DNA from: Bifidobacterium breve
Lineage (GTDB): Bacteria > Bacteroidota > Bacteroidia > Chitinophagales > Chitinophagaceae
Direction of reading: 5' to 3'
Assembly (NCBI GenBank): GCA_943323935.2
Contig: CALPJR020000033.1
Location: 1-7,663, forward strand
Length of the DNA stretch: 7,663 bases
Each line of letters starts with the position of its first letter. Position 1 is the first letter of the stretch. Shown here in pieces: positions 1 to 7,318 of this stretch. The notes beneath the pieces were generated by a model. It had not been told where the DNA came from. It did not search any database and saw nothing but the letters and a program-made list of their open reading frames with translations. The translations under genes and the position numbers were made by a program.

Positions 1-1618
1 ATTAGGCAAGAGCCCCGATGAATTGGGCAATGCATTAGGCGAAGCGGTTATGGCTAAAATGCCAGGGACAATCACCGCATTTAATATTGTGAAAGGCTTT
101 TTGAACTTTACGATCAGTGACCAGTTTTGGTTGGACTATATTCAAGCAACAGATACCAACAAATTAGTAACGCCTACAGCAGATCCTAAAAAAATTATGG
201 TGGAGTATTCCTCCCCTAATACCAATAAGCCATTGCACTTAGGGCACCTTAGAAATAACTTTTTAGGATGGAGCATTGCGGAGATATTAAAACTACAAGG
301 CAACAATGTAGTTAAAACTTGTATCGTAAATGATAGAGGGATTCATATTTGTAAGAGCATGATTGCTTGGCAATTATTTGCAAATGGCGCAACACCTGCA
401 AGTACGAATATGAAGGGCGACCATTTTGTAGGTGATTATTATGTCAAATACAACGACGCATACAAAGCAGAAATGGAAACATTGATTGCTGGTGGCATGT
501 CTAAAGAAATTGCTGAGCAAGAAGCCCCTATTCAAAAAGCCGCACAGGCCATGTTATTGAAATGGGAGCAAGGCGATGCAGACACCATGGCCCTTTGGAA
601 AAGCATGAACGAATGGGTGTATGCAGGATTTGATGTGACGTATAAAAAAATAGGTTCCGACTTTTTAAAAACCTATTACGAGAGCAATACCTATTTATTA
701 GGAAAAGATTTAGTGGATCAAGGATTATCAAAAAAAGTATTCTATCAAAAAGAAGATAGTTCTGTCTGGATTGATTTAACTGGTGAAGGGTTGGACGAAA
801 AAATAGTAAGAAGAAAAGATGGGACTTCCGTTTACATCACACAGGATATTGGCCTAGCTGAGCTAAAACAAAAAGAATTCAATACAGACGCAAGCATTTA
901 TGTAGTGGGTGACGAACAAAACTACCACTTCAAAGTATTGAAATTGATTTGTCAAAAATTACAATTACCTGCTTCAGATGGTATCTACCATTTAAGTTAT
1001 GGGATGGTAGAATTGCCAACTGGCAAAATGAAGAGCAGAGAAGGTACCGTGGTAGATGCAGACGAATTAGTAGACGGTATGATTCAAATTGCAAAAGAAA
1101 AAACGGAATCACTTGGCAAAGTAGATGATTTTACTGCTGCGCAATTAGAAAAATTATATGATACGATTGGATTAGGTGCTTTGAAATTCTTTTTATTAAG
1201 GGTAGATCCTAAAAAGAAGATGATCTTTAATCCGGAGGAAAGTATTGATTTCCATGGTTTCACTGGTCCATTCATACAATATACTCATGCAAGAATTAAA
1301 AGTATCTTAAGAAAAACGGGTACTACAGTAAATCAAGTTGGTACTTCATTATTGCCATTGGAAAAAGCACTTGCAATGCAATTGGCTAATTTTTCGGCAG
1401 AAGTCAATGAAGCTGCAGAAGCTTTAGACCCATCTAAGTTGGCGATCTATGCTTTTAACCTAGCTAAATTATTCAATAGTTTCTACGCAGAGCTTTCTAT
1501 AGCTAATGCAGAAACCGAAGACAAGAAAAATTTGAGAATCCAATTAGGCATTTTAACTGCAGCTACTTTAAAGCAAGCCATGCAAGTTTTAGGTATTGAG
1601 GTTCCTGAACAAATGTAA
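1..1618 (+). CDS. argS: Arginyl-tRNA synthetase, 5'-truncated by window edge
   Basis: This cytoplasmic class I aminoacyl-tRNA synthetase charges tRNA-Arg with arginine using ATP. The frame is already open at base 2 (Leu-Gly-Lys-Ser-Pro), so the TTG at 23 is internal, not a start. About 538 codons are visible; I estimate that 50-60 N-terminal residues are missing. Numbering from the TTG codon as residue 1: the end of the N-terminal Add1-type domain is at about 1-45. The HIGH-class motif appears as HLGH at 72-75, inside the family stretch EYSSPNTNKPLHLGH. The KMSKS-loop equivalent is GKMKSREGT at 334-342, with SREGT typical of ArgRS. The DALR anticodon-binding domain runs from about 413 (FTGPFIQYTHAR) to the end. 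The C-terminus LGIEVPEQM matches the usual family ending. It converges on trmH with a 24 bp gap. No lesion is seen. Identification is secure. Confidence 0.97.
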   Translation, partial: LGKSPDELGNALGEAVMAKMPGTITAFNIVKGFLNFTISDQFWLDYIQATDTNKLVTPTADPKKIMVEYSSPNTNKPLHLGHLRNNFLGWSIAEILKLQGNNVVKTCIVNDRGIHICKSMIAWQLFANGATPASTNMKGDHFVGDYYVKYNDAYKAEMETLIAGGMSKEIAEQEAPIQKAAQAMLLKWEQGDADTMALWKSMNEWVYAGFDVTYKKIGSDFLKTYYESNTYLLGKDLVDQGLSKKVFYQKEDSSVWIDLTGEGLDEKIVRRKDGTSVYITQDIGLAELKQKEFNTDASIYVVGDEQNYHFKVLKLICQKLQLPASDGIYHLSYGMVELPTGKMKSREGTVVDADELVDGMIQIAKEKTESLGKVDDFTAAQLEKLYDTIGLGALKFFLLRVDPKKKMIFNPEESIDFHGFTGPFIQYTHARIKSILRKTGTTVNQVGTSLLPLEKALAMQLANFSAEVNEAAEALDPSKLAIYAFNLAKLFNSFYAELSIANAETEDKKNLRIQLGILTAATLKQAMQVLGIEVPEQM

Positions 1619-1642
1619 GGCTAGGAAATATTATAGAAGTAA

Positions 1643-2233
1643 TTATTCTGCTTCTTCAAACCCCCACTCCGTTTTTAATTGTGCCAACTGTGCTGCAGGC
1701 AAACTACACCCATCATATTGACCTGCGTTTCTTTTTTGTCGCATGGCTTCATAAATCGTCACAGCACAAGCTACTGATATATTTAAACTCTGTATAATCC
1801 CCATTTGAGGGATGATAAAATTACCATCGGCTAAACCACGAAGTGTTTCTGATACCCCGTCATGTTCATTGCCAAAAACCAATGCGATAGATTGGGTAAA
1901 ATCAATCGCATGTAGATCTATCGCATCACTTGATAAATGCGTAGTTAAAATGGTTTTAAATTTTTTACGAACATCTGTTACGCATTTTTGAACGTCATCG
2001 TATTCATGAATCGTTAACCATTTAATGGCACTGCTACTACTTTTATAACCAAAATGTTTGTACCTAGGCAATTCGGTGCTCAATACATATACTTCTTGTA
2101 TCCCCACTGCATCGCAGGTTCTTAGCACTGCAGAAATATTATGCGGGTCTTGCACATTCTCCATGATCAGCGTCAAATTTGCTTGACGTTGGTGTAATAC
2201 TTTTAATAATTTCTGAGTGCGTTCTGGTGTCAT
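1643..2233 (-). CDS. trmH: TrmH-family (SpoU) tRNA guanosine-2'-O-methyltransferase
   Basis: This is a 196-residue SPOUT-fold, SAM-dependent 2'-O-ribose methyltransferase, expected to methylate G18 in the tRNA D-loop. All three SpoU motifs are visible. Motif 1 is NISAVLRT at 32-39, with Asn32 and the presumed catalytic Arg38. Motif 2 is LVFGNEHDGVS at 118-128. Motif 3 is IIPQMGIIQSLNISVACA at 140-157, which forms the SAM-binding trefoil knot. The start MTPERTQKLLKVLHQRQANLT resembles that of E. coli TrmH (for example RRQPDLT), and NAGQYD after motif 3 parallels its NAGMYL. At 196 residues it lacks most of the C-terminal extension of the 229-residue E. coli enzyme. The start is ATG at 2233, 5 bp after the stop of the upstream epimerase gene, so it is probably translated from the same mRNA. 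Family is sure. G18 rather than another ribose is inferred from the E. coli-like motifs. Confidence 0.92.
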   Translation of the reverse strand: MTPERTQKLLKVLHQRQANLTLIMENVQDPHNISAVLRTCDAVGIQEVYVLSTELPRYKHFGYKSSSSAIKWLTIHEYDDVQKCVTDVRKKFKTILTTHLSSDAIDLHAIDFTQSIALVFGNEHDGVSETLRGLADGNFIIPQMGIIQSLNISVACAVTIYEAMRQKRNAGQYDGCSLPAAQLAQLKTEWGFEEAE

Positions 2234-2238
2234 GTTAT

Positions 2239-3294
2239 TTATTTATCAAAAGGCATTCTAAAAGCAACACCTAATCCTGGATGCGTTAATGGTTCAATCA
2301 TCCCATTTTTATTGTTGAAACTATAATTTAAACCTACCCCATTTAATTGGGTCATTAATAATGGGCCATCCATGTCCACATAATCTAATTGAGGTAAAAA
2401 TTGCGCTATAGCAGCAGATCCAATCACAGACTCATTCATACTTCCCATCATTACTTTTAAACCCAAGTCACGTGCTTCTTTGATCATGCGCAAGGCTGGG
2501 GTCAATCCACTACATTTTGTGAGTTTAATATTGATACCATCAAAATAATTTGCACAGGTAGCCACATCTTTTTCAAACACACAGGATTCATCTGCAAACA
2601 AGGGCAAAATAGCTTGTTGTTTCAATTGTGCCATACCCTCCCAATTGTCTTTTGCTAAAGGTTGTTCTACTAGTTCAACTCCTAGTTGAGCCAATGCTGA
2701 AATTTTTAAAAGCGCTTCCTCGGTAGTCCATCCTGCATTGGCATCTACACGGATTGGTTTGTCGGTATGCTTTCTTAAAGCTGTGATCATTTCTATATCA
2801 TATTCCGTCCCTACTTTCACTTTATAAATAGGCCATGGATGCGCTTCCATTTTTTGTACCATCTTTTCTATTGGGTCTATTCCCAATGTGTAATCACAAA
2901 TGGGTGGTTGTGCATTACCCTCAGTAGCCCAATTGGTATTCCATAACTGATGTAAGGGTTGTTTTTTCATCTGGCCCCATAAATCCCATCCAGCCATATC
3001 CAAAGCACAAACTAAAAAAGGATCATTTGGAAAAAGATGGTGTAAGAAATGCCAAAATCTTTCTGGGTCAATCAATGCAAACTTTTCAATTAATTTTTGT
3101 TGCTTTTCCAACTGCGCCATCATATCTGCAACAGTTACATTATAATACACAATCGCTGGGGCTTCTCCAAAGCCTGACCAATTACCCAATGACAAGCGCA
3201 CCATCAAACTATGTTGATGCGTCTTTGTTCTACCATTTGAAATGGTAAACGGATATTCGAAAGGTAAACTCTGTTCCCAAAAATCTAATTGCAC
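2239..3294 (-). CDS. Enolase-superfamily dipeptide epimerase (L-Ala-D/L-Glu epimerase type)
   Basis: This 351-residue cytoplasmic protein belongs to the muconate-lactonizing subgroup of the enolase superfamily: an N-terminal capping domain (about 1-115), then a TIM barrel. The acid/base and Mg2+ sites are visible. The KxK motif is YKVKVG, with Lys158 and Lys160. The metal ligands are Asp184 (RVDANAGW), Glu210 (VEQPL) and Asp235 (ADES). The opposing lysine is Lys257 (NIKLTK). The barrel then gives MGSMNES (284-289) and VDMDGP with the D-x-D pair at 307 and 309. In dipeptide epimerases this D-x-D binds the substrate alpha-ammonium group, which favours this call over o-succinylbenzoate synthase (menC). 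The expected role is to epimerise L-Ala-D-Glu from recycled murein peptides to L-Ala-L-Glu; the exact dipeptide is not proven. The start is GTG at 3294. An in-frame TAA at 3309-3307 rules out an upstream start, and the next Met is residue 31, too late for the fold. It lies 16 bp after the glucanotransferase stop. Confidence 0.88.
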   Translation of the reverse strand: MQLDFWEQSLPFEYPFTISNGRTKTHQHSLMVRLSLGNWSGFGEAPAIVYYNVTVADMMAQLEKQQKLIEKFALIDPERFWHFLHHLFPNDPFLVCALDMAGWDLWGQMKKQPLHQLWNTNWATEGNAQPPICDYTLGIDPIEKMVQKMEAHPWPIYKVKVGTEYDIEMITALRKHTDKPIRVDANAGWTTEEALLKISALAQLGVELVEQPLAKDNWEGMAQLKQQAILPLFADESCVFEKDVATCANYFDGINIKLTKCSGLTPALRMIKEARDLGLKVMMGSMNESVIGSAAIAQFLPQLDYVDMDGPLLMTQLNGVGLNYSFNNKNGMIEPLTHPGLGVAFRMPFDK

Positions 3295-3310
3295 TTGTAC
3301 TAATTTTTAT

Positions 3311-6016
3311 TTATGCTCTTCCACTTGATTGGATCAAATGAAACCATTCTTGATTAAATTGTTCTGCCTCTATTAACTGTTCTAAGTTGATATGCATTCT
3401 ATACCTCCAATAATGTTTTGGATTCGCTGGCACATTAATGCGTTCTTCGTTAGGATCTGATCTTCTTAATGATTCATCGATACCCATAAAATCTTGCAAT
3501 TGGAAAATAGCCCACATGGCAGGGGAATACAAATGCTGCGATAAAATTGCCTTATTAACCCATCCATCACAATAGACTGGTGCTTTACCTTGTTGACCCA
3601 TTTCATACTGATAAAACTGTTGTGTCTTTGCGCTATCTTCCTCCCACCATCCTCTTATCGTACTTGTATCATGTGACGAAGGCGTAACCACACTTAAATA
3701 AGGTGCATCATTTGGATGGAAGAATGTTTTATGATTTGCTTTTGGCATTCTTTGTACTTCTAAACTTAGCATCCCTAATTGATACATCACATGTGGCACA
3801 CAGGATGGCACCAATCCTAGATCCTCACCACAGATCAACATATTCGTTGAGCGCTTTAACATGGGTAGTTTTTTCATGGCTTCTTTCTCCCAAGCTGCAT
3901 CCTGACGCTTAAAGAAATAGTCATCATACAATTCATGCAATTTGTTTTGCGTGCTTTTGTTTAAATGATTAAACGAGCTGGTATTTCCAATATTGAATCT
4001 AAAATGATATGCTTGTGGTTGATCCCCTTCAAGCAAAATAACATTCGAAATTAAATCGTATAGTCCTTGTTTTATCTTGGAATTGAATGCTGTCTGTTCT
4101 TGTTGTTCAAAATGCGCTTCCACTGCCCTTTGTGTTTTAAATGCTGGCAACAAAGCAAAATGTTCATCTCCTATTGACTCTAGGAAATTGGACTTGACAT
4201 AATTATTGTCATAACCAAATACTTGAAATAAAATAGTTTCATTGATATATGGCATCGTGAATCGATAGTGATCAAAAGCAATCCCTTTTGCATTCAATTC
4301 ATTGATGCCTAAAGGAATAGCTGGAACAAAATGTCCTAAAATTCCTTCTACTGCGTGCATTGGAATACTCCAAATTCTAAAGAAACCTAAAATATGATCA
4401 ATCCTAAATGCATCAAAATAGTATTTCATTTGATCAAACCTAGACTTCCACCAAGCAAAACCATCTGCAGCCATCTGGTCCCAATTGTATGTAGGGAAAC
4501 CCCAATTTTGTCCCGACACGGCAAAATCATCCGGCGGCGCACCCGCTTGCTTATCCATATGAAATAAATGTGGGTGCTGCCATGCGTCTGCACCAAAACG
4601 ATACACCCCAATTGGGATATCTCCTTTTAATACGACACCCTGTGCATGTGCATAATCGGTCGCTTCTTTTAATTGAAGGTGTAAATGAAATTGTACAAAA
4701 TAAAAGAAGGCAATTTCAGCATATGTCTTTGACTTTGGATTTACCAATTGATCGATTGCTGATGTATTGAATGAAGCATGACTAGGCCAATTGTTAAAGT
4801 CTACAGTCCCATGTAAATCCCTTAAATAAGAAAATGCACTATATGGTACCAACCAGGCTTGATTGTCATTAAAAAATTGTTTAAATGCAACTGTTGCTAA
4901 ATCTCTTTCACCATTGCTTGTATAAACTGCTTTTAATGCTTTCCACTTTACAGACAGCACTGCTTCATAATCTACCACTGACAAGTTGTTCAATGCCATT
5001 TGTTGATCCACTGCATCTTGAATTAAATGCGCTTGATCAGCATCTACCAATTCAGATAAACGAATATACATTGGATGTAAAGCAAAAGCCGAAATAGCTG
5101 CATAAGGATATGAATCCATCCAGCTATGTGTTGCAGTCGTATCATTAATAGGTAATAACTGAATTAATTTTAAACCAATTTTTTTAGACCAGTCTGCCAA
5201 TAATTTAATATCACTAAATTCTCCAACACCGATACTTTGCTTGGATCTTAATGAAAAAACAGGAATGGCAACGCCAGCTCCTTTCCATTGATTATGGCCT
5301 ACTTGTGCAAATCCATCTTGAACAAGTACCAATTTATTTTTACTAACTGGCTCGTACAAAACCCTATTGTTCCCAGATTCGAATGAAACAAACTTTTTTA
5401 GTGCTGTATCATAAATACCAAACTTATACACCAAAGGGAAATCGCATTTACTTAAGTTCAAAGCAATTTCATAATAAGGTTGATCTATTATTTTATTTAA
5501 TGGCAAAGCTTTGGTCGCATCCCATCCACCAATTTCTTTAGCCTCTCCAATGATACAAATTGTTTGATTTGTAGTTAGTAAGGGTGCTTTCACTCTAAAA
5601 ACATGGGTTGCATTTTTTGGATGGTCTGGTTTTACTTGATGCCCCTTGCTTTGTAATAACACATTTGCAAAAGGTGCAGTATAAAATGCATTGTCAATAT
5701 ATCCAGTAAAATTCCAGGCATCTATCAAAACCAATTCCTTTGTGGCCAATTGATCTACGATGATAGATTTATCTGAACCCCAATCAAAAATTCTAGTCCC
5801 ATCTGCATTTTGAATAAAATAACTATAGCGAATCGTTTCGGCCTTCAATAATCCTTTTGTTGCTAAATGCAAGACCCAATAGTCCTCATTTAAATATACC
5901 ATTGGAACAGCCGCTTCGATATTGCCATTGCCTAATAAAGGGTGGTTACCAGTAATGAAAATAGTTTGACCAAAATTGGTCTTAAATCTTAAATGGAAAT
6001 TCAGTTTTTCAATCAT
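3311..6016 (-). CDS. malQ: 4-alpha-glucanotransferase (GH77), DPE2-type with two N-terminal CBM20 domains
   Basis: This amylomaltase/disproportionating enzyme transfers glucosyl units from maltose or maltodextrins to glucan acceptors. No signal peptide is seen, so it should be cytoplasmic. Numbering from ATG 6016 (901 residues): CBM20-like module 1 is about 3-105. Module 2 is about 137-230 and contains GEAKEIGGWDATKALPL. The GH77 barrel starts near 247, with GVGEF at 263-267 and KLIQLLPINDTT after it. Catalytic residues by family alignment are nucleophile Asp540 (FRIDHILGFFRIW), acid/base Glu731 (CGEDLG) and Asp783 (SSHDTST). Asp-to-Glu spacing is 191 residues, against about 47-48 in Thermus and E. 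coli MalQ, so there is an insert of roughly 140 residues. The insert and the tandem CBM20 are hallmarks of plant DPE2. A TTG two codons upstream (6022) is also in frame, but ATG 6016 is the better start. It is first in a probable operon with the epimerase and trmH. The enzyme class is sure; the preferred substrate is inferred. Confidence 0.95.
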   Translation of the reverse strand: MIEKLNFHLRFKTNFGQTIFITGNHPLLGNGNIEAAVPMVYLNEDYWVLHLATKGLLKAETIRYSYFIQNADGTRIFDWGSDKSIIVDQLATKELVLIDAWNFTGYIDNAFYTAPFANVLLQSKGHQVKPDHPKNATHVFRVKAPLLTTNQTICIIGEAKEIGGWDATKALPLNKIIDQPYYEIALNLSKCDFPLVYKFGIYDTALKKFVSFESGNNRVLYEPVSKNKLVLVQDGFAQVGHNQWKGAGVAIPVFSLRSKQSIGVGEFSDIKLLADWSKKIGLKLIQLLPINDTTATHSWMDSYPYAAISAFALHPMYIRLSELVDADQAHLIQDAVDQQMALNNLSVVDYEAVLSVKWKALKAVYTSNGERDLATVAFKQFFNDNQAWLVPYSAFSYLRDLHGTVDFNNWPSHASFNTSAIDQLVNPKSKTYAEIAFFYFVQFHLHLQLKEATDYAHAQGVVLKGDIPIGVYRFGADAWQHPHLFHMDKQAGAPPDDFAVSGQNWGFPTYNWDQMAADGFAWWKSRFDQMKYYFDAFRIDHILGFFRIWSIPMHAVEGILGHFVPAIPLGINELNAKGIAFDHYRFTMPYINETILFQVFGYDNNYVKSNFLESIGDEHFALLPAFKTQRAVEAHFEQQEQTAFNSKIKQGLYDLISNVILLEGDQPQAYHFRFNIGNTSSFNHLNKSTQNKLHELYDDYFFKRQDAAWEKEAMKKLPMLKRSTNMLICGEDLGLVPSCVPHVMYQLGMLSLEVQRMPKANHKTFFHPNDAPYLSVVTPSSHDTSTIRGWWEEDSAKTQQFYQYEMGQQGKAPVYCDGWVNKAILSQHLYSPAMWAIFQLQDFMGIDESLRRSDPNEERINVPANPKHYWRYRMHINLEQLIEAEQFNQEWFHLIQSSGRA

Positions 6017-6119
6017 ATTCAATCTTGTTTCGAATGGCGCTAAAGATAATTACAAATTCAATGAAATAGCCTTAACTAATCAAATTATTGTATCTTGCTT
6101 TCGACCAAGAATGGGAGCA
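6017..6119. promoter_or_regulatory. Divergent intergenic region between malQ and rnhA
   Basis: These 103 bp must hold the start signals of both the minus-strand malQ operon and plus-strand rnhA. For malQ, the minus strand reads TATCTTTA (6048 to 6041), one base off the Bacteroidota -7 consensus TAnnTTTG, about 25 bases before ATG 6016. I found no TTTG -33 element at the usual spacing. For rnhA, TATCTTGC at 6091-6098 is a poorer match. No operator-like palindrome was seen. Treat both boxes as weak candidates only. Confidence 0.3.
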
Positions 6120-6590
6120 ATGGACAAAATTATTATCTATACTGACGGCTCGGCAAGAGGCAATCCAGGACCAGGCGGTTTTGGTGCCATTTTGATATGG
6201 GGCGAGAAGGTCAAAGAGATCGCCGAAGCTTATAAACATACCACCAATAATCGAATGGAGCTATTGGCTGTGATCAAAGCCATTTCAATTTTAAAGACTA
6301 AAAAATTACCGATTCTTGTATATACAGATAGTAAATACGTGGTTGAATCTGTAGAGAAAAAATGGTTAGACAACTGGATTAAAACAGACTTTAAAGGAGG
6401 CAAAAAGAACAAAGACCTTTGGCTAGCCTTCTATGAGCTCTCTAAAATATATAAAGTGAAATTTCATTGGGTGAAAGGACATGCAGACAACCCTTATAAT
6501 AATCGATGTGACGAGTTAGCCACTATGGCTGCAGATTCAGGACCTTGGCAAATTGACGAATTTTACGAACAGGTAGATCCTAAGAAATAA
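6120..6590 (+). CDS. rnhA: Ribonuclease HI
   Basis: This cytoplasmic endonuclease cuts the RNA strand of RNA:DNA hybrids, removing R-loops and Okazaki primers. From ATG 6120 it has 156 residues, essentially the length of E. coli RNase HI (155). The DEDD active site is complete: Asp9 (IYTDGSARGNPGPGG), Glu47 (NNRMELLAV), Asp70 (VYTDSKYV) and Asp131 (NRCDELA). The flexible-loop histidine is His121 (WVKGHADNPYNN). WLDNWIKTDFKGGKKNKDLW at about 82-101 corresponds to the basic handle region. There is no N-terminal hybrid-binding domain. An ATG three codons upstream (6111) is a possible alternative start. The frame stays open back to 5976, but that part overlaps malQ on the other strand and resembles no RNase H sequence. 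It is transcribed alone, divergent from malQ, and followed by a strong terminator. Confidence 0.96.
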   Translation: MDKIIIYTDGSARGNPGPGGFGAILIWGEKVKEIAEAYKHTTNNRMELLAVIKAISILKTKKLPILVYTDSKYVVESVEKKWLDNWIKTDFKGGKKNKDLWLAFYELSKIYKVKFHWVKGHADNPYNNRCDELATMAADSGPWQIDEFYEQVDPKK

Positions 6591-6604
6591 TCCTACTTAG
6601 CATA

Positions 6605-6640
6605 AAAAAGCCCCTCATTCAAATAAAAGAGGGGCTTTTT
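6605..6640. terminator. Bidirectional Rho-independent terminator (rnhA / membrane protein gene)
   Basis: A perfect 12 bp inverted repeat, AAAAAGCCCCTC (6605-6616) and GAGGGGCTTTTT (6629-6640), flanks a 12-base loop. The GC-rich core sits next to a T-run on one side and an A-run on the other. The hairpin can therefore end transcription from rnhA (stop at 6590) on the plus strand and from the membrane protein gene (stop at 6659) on the minus strand, with a U-tract either way. It lies exactly between the two converging genes. Confidence 0.93.
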
Positions 6641-6658
6641 ATAAATGTATTAAAAAAT

Positions 6659-7225
6659 CTAGCTTTTAACTTTAATCGCTTTTAATTTAGGCTGAATGAG
6701 TTTCAATCCGCCAAACATCACTGCACCAAAGACGAAAGTACCTGCTACACTGTATCCATAAAATGGTAAACCGTCTACCATTGTTTGTAGTAAACCTGAA
6801 GATGTCAAAGGACGTTGGTAACCACCAAAACTAGCCCATACCATAAAGTTTGAAACTAGGAAATAGACAGTTGGAGCAGCGATAAAATTACCTGCAAATT
6901 TGCTTACATTGTTTGTTTGTAAACCAAATCCAAAAATTGCAGTTGCAGCAATTAATAAATAGTTCTGCCATTGTCCATCATAAAAACCTTGAATGGTTGT
7001 TAAATGGTTGACATATAAAACTTGGTATAATAAGTCAGATAAGAACATTGAAACAAGCGGTAACAAAAATGCAAAATGTTTGTTTTTTACAAACAAAGAA
7101 CCACTGAATAAAGCAATCGCAATTTGAGGCGCAAAACCAAATGGTCTTCCTGGCAACACTCTATATAAAGCACTCGTTACAATCATTATTATTAAGGCAA
7201 TCACTATTTCTTTGTTCAGTTTCAT
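6659..7225 (-). CDS. Six-helix membrane protein, DUF6580 / ECF S-component-like
   Basis: This is a 188-residue inner-membrane protein of unknown substrate. Likely membrane segments by hydrophobicity are at about 7-24, 32-47, 51-71, 88-104, 112-132 and 156-178, followed by a basic tail (KLKAIKVKS). Conserved-looking elements are RPFGFAPQIAIALFSG (27-42), LLPLVSMFLSDLLYQ (54-68), VSNFMVW (124-130), YQRPL (136-140) and DGLPFYGYSVAGT (151-163). This pattern (R-P near FaP, ALFsG, PL-SD, SNF-VW, LPFY) fits my recollection of the DUF6580 family, which resembles the substrate-binding S components of ECF vitamin transporters. That assignment comes from memory and is not a search result. No ECF A or T component is in the window. 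The start is ATG 7225, with no Shine-Dalgarno. A perfect -7 box lies 31 bases upstream, so the gene probably has its own promoter. It ends at the shared terminator. Confidence 0.75.
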   Translation of the reverse strand: MKLNKEIVIALIIMIVTSALYRVLPGRPFGFAPQIAIALFSGSLFVKNKHFAFLLPLVSMFLSDLLYQVLYVNHLTTIQGFYDGQWQNYLLIAATAIFGFGLQTNNVSKFAGNFIAAPTVYFLVSNFMVWASFGGYQRPLTSSGLLQTMVDGLPFYGYSVAGTFVFGAVMFGGLKLIQPKLKAIKVKS

Positions 7226-7256
7226 CAGTTGCTATTTAAAATATTATTTATGAAAA

Positions 7257-7264
7257 CAAATATA
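7257..7264 (-). promoter_or_regulatory. Bacteroidota -7 promoter box for the membrane protein gene
   Basis: The minus strand reads TATATTTG from 7264 to 7257, a full match to the TAnnTTTG -7 consensus of the Bacteroidota primary sigma factor. It ends 31 bases before ATG 7225, which would give a leader of about 20-25 bases. No clear TTTG -33 box sits at the usual spacing (about 20 bases upstream is CCTG), so it may be a modest promoter. The rest of the 93 bp gap between manA and this gene (7226-7318) shows no riboswitch-like fold and no convincing terminator for manA. Confidence 0.5.
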
Positions 7265-7318
7265 CATAAATGGTTAGTTTTCTGCAGGATTGATTTTCCT
7301 CAAATGTGTATAATTCCA

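Noticed and set aside
528..1275. Minus-strand open frames antisense to argS
   Set aside because: They are short, domain-free and fully inside a conserved synthetase gene.
1635..1655. Possible terminator hairpin AGAAG...CTTCT between argS and trmH
   Set aside because: The stem is only 5 bp (7 with a wobble pair), AT-rich, lacks a U-tract and runs into the trmH coding end, so it is not convincing.
3027..5097. Plus-strand open frames of 66-73 codons inside the epimerase and glucanotransferase genes (3027-3248, 3703-3912, 4570-4770, 4885-5097)
   Set aside because: They lie wholly antisense to well-supported genes, with no recognisable domains and no independent start signals; they are shadows.
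5976..6119. N-terminal extension of 48 codons on rnhA
   Set aside because: It overlaps the malQ start on the opposite strand, looks like low-complexity shadow sequence, and the protein from 6120 already has the full RNase HI length and fold.
7275..7291. Small inverted repeat AGGA/TCCT downstream of manA
   Set aside because: A four-base stem with no T-run is too weak to call a manA terminator or operator.
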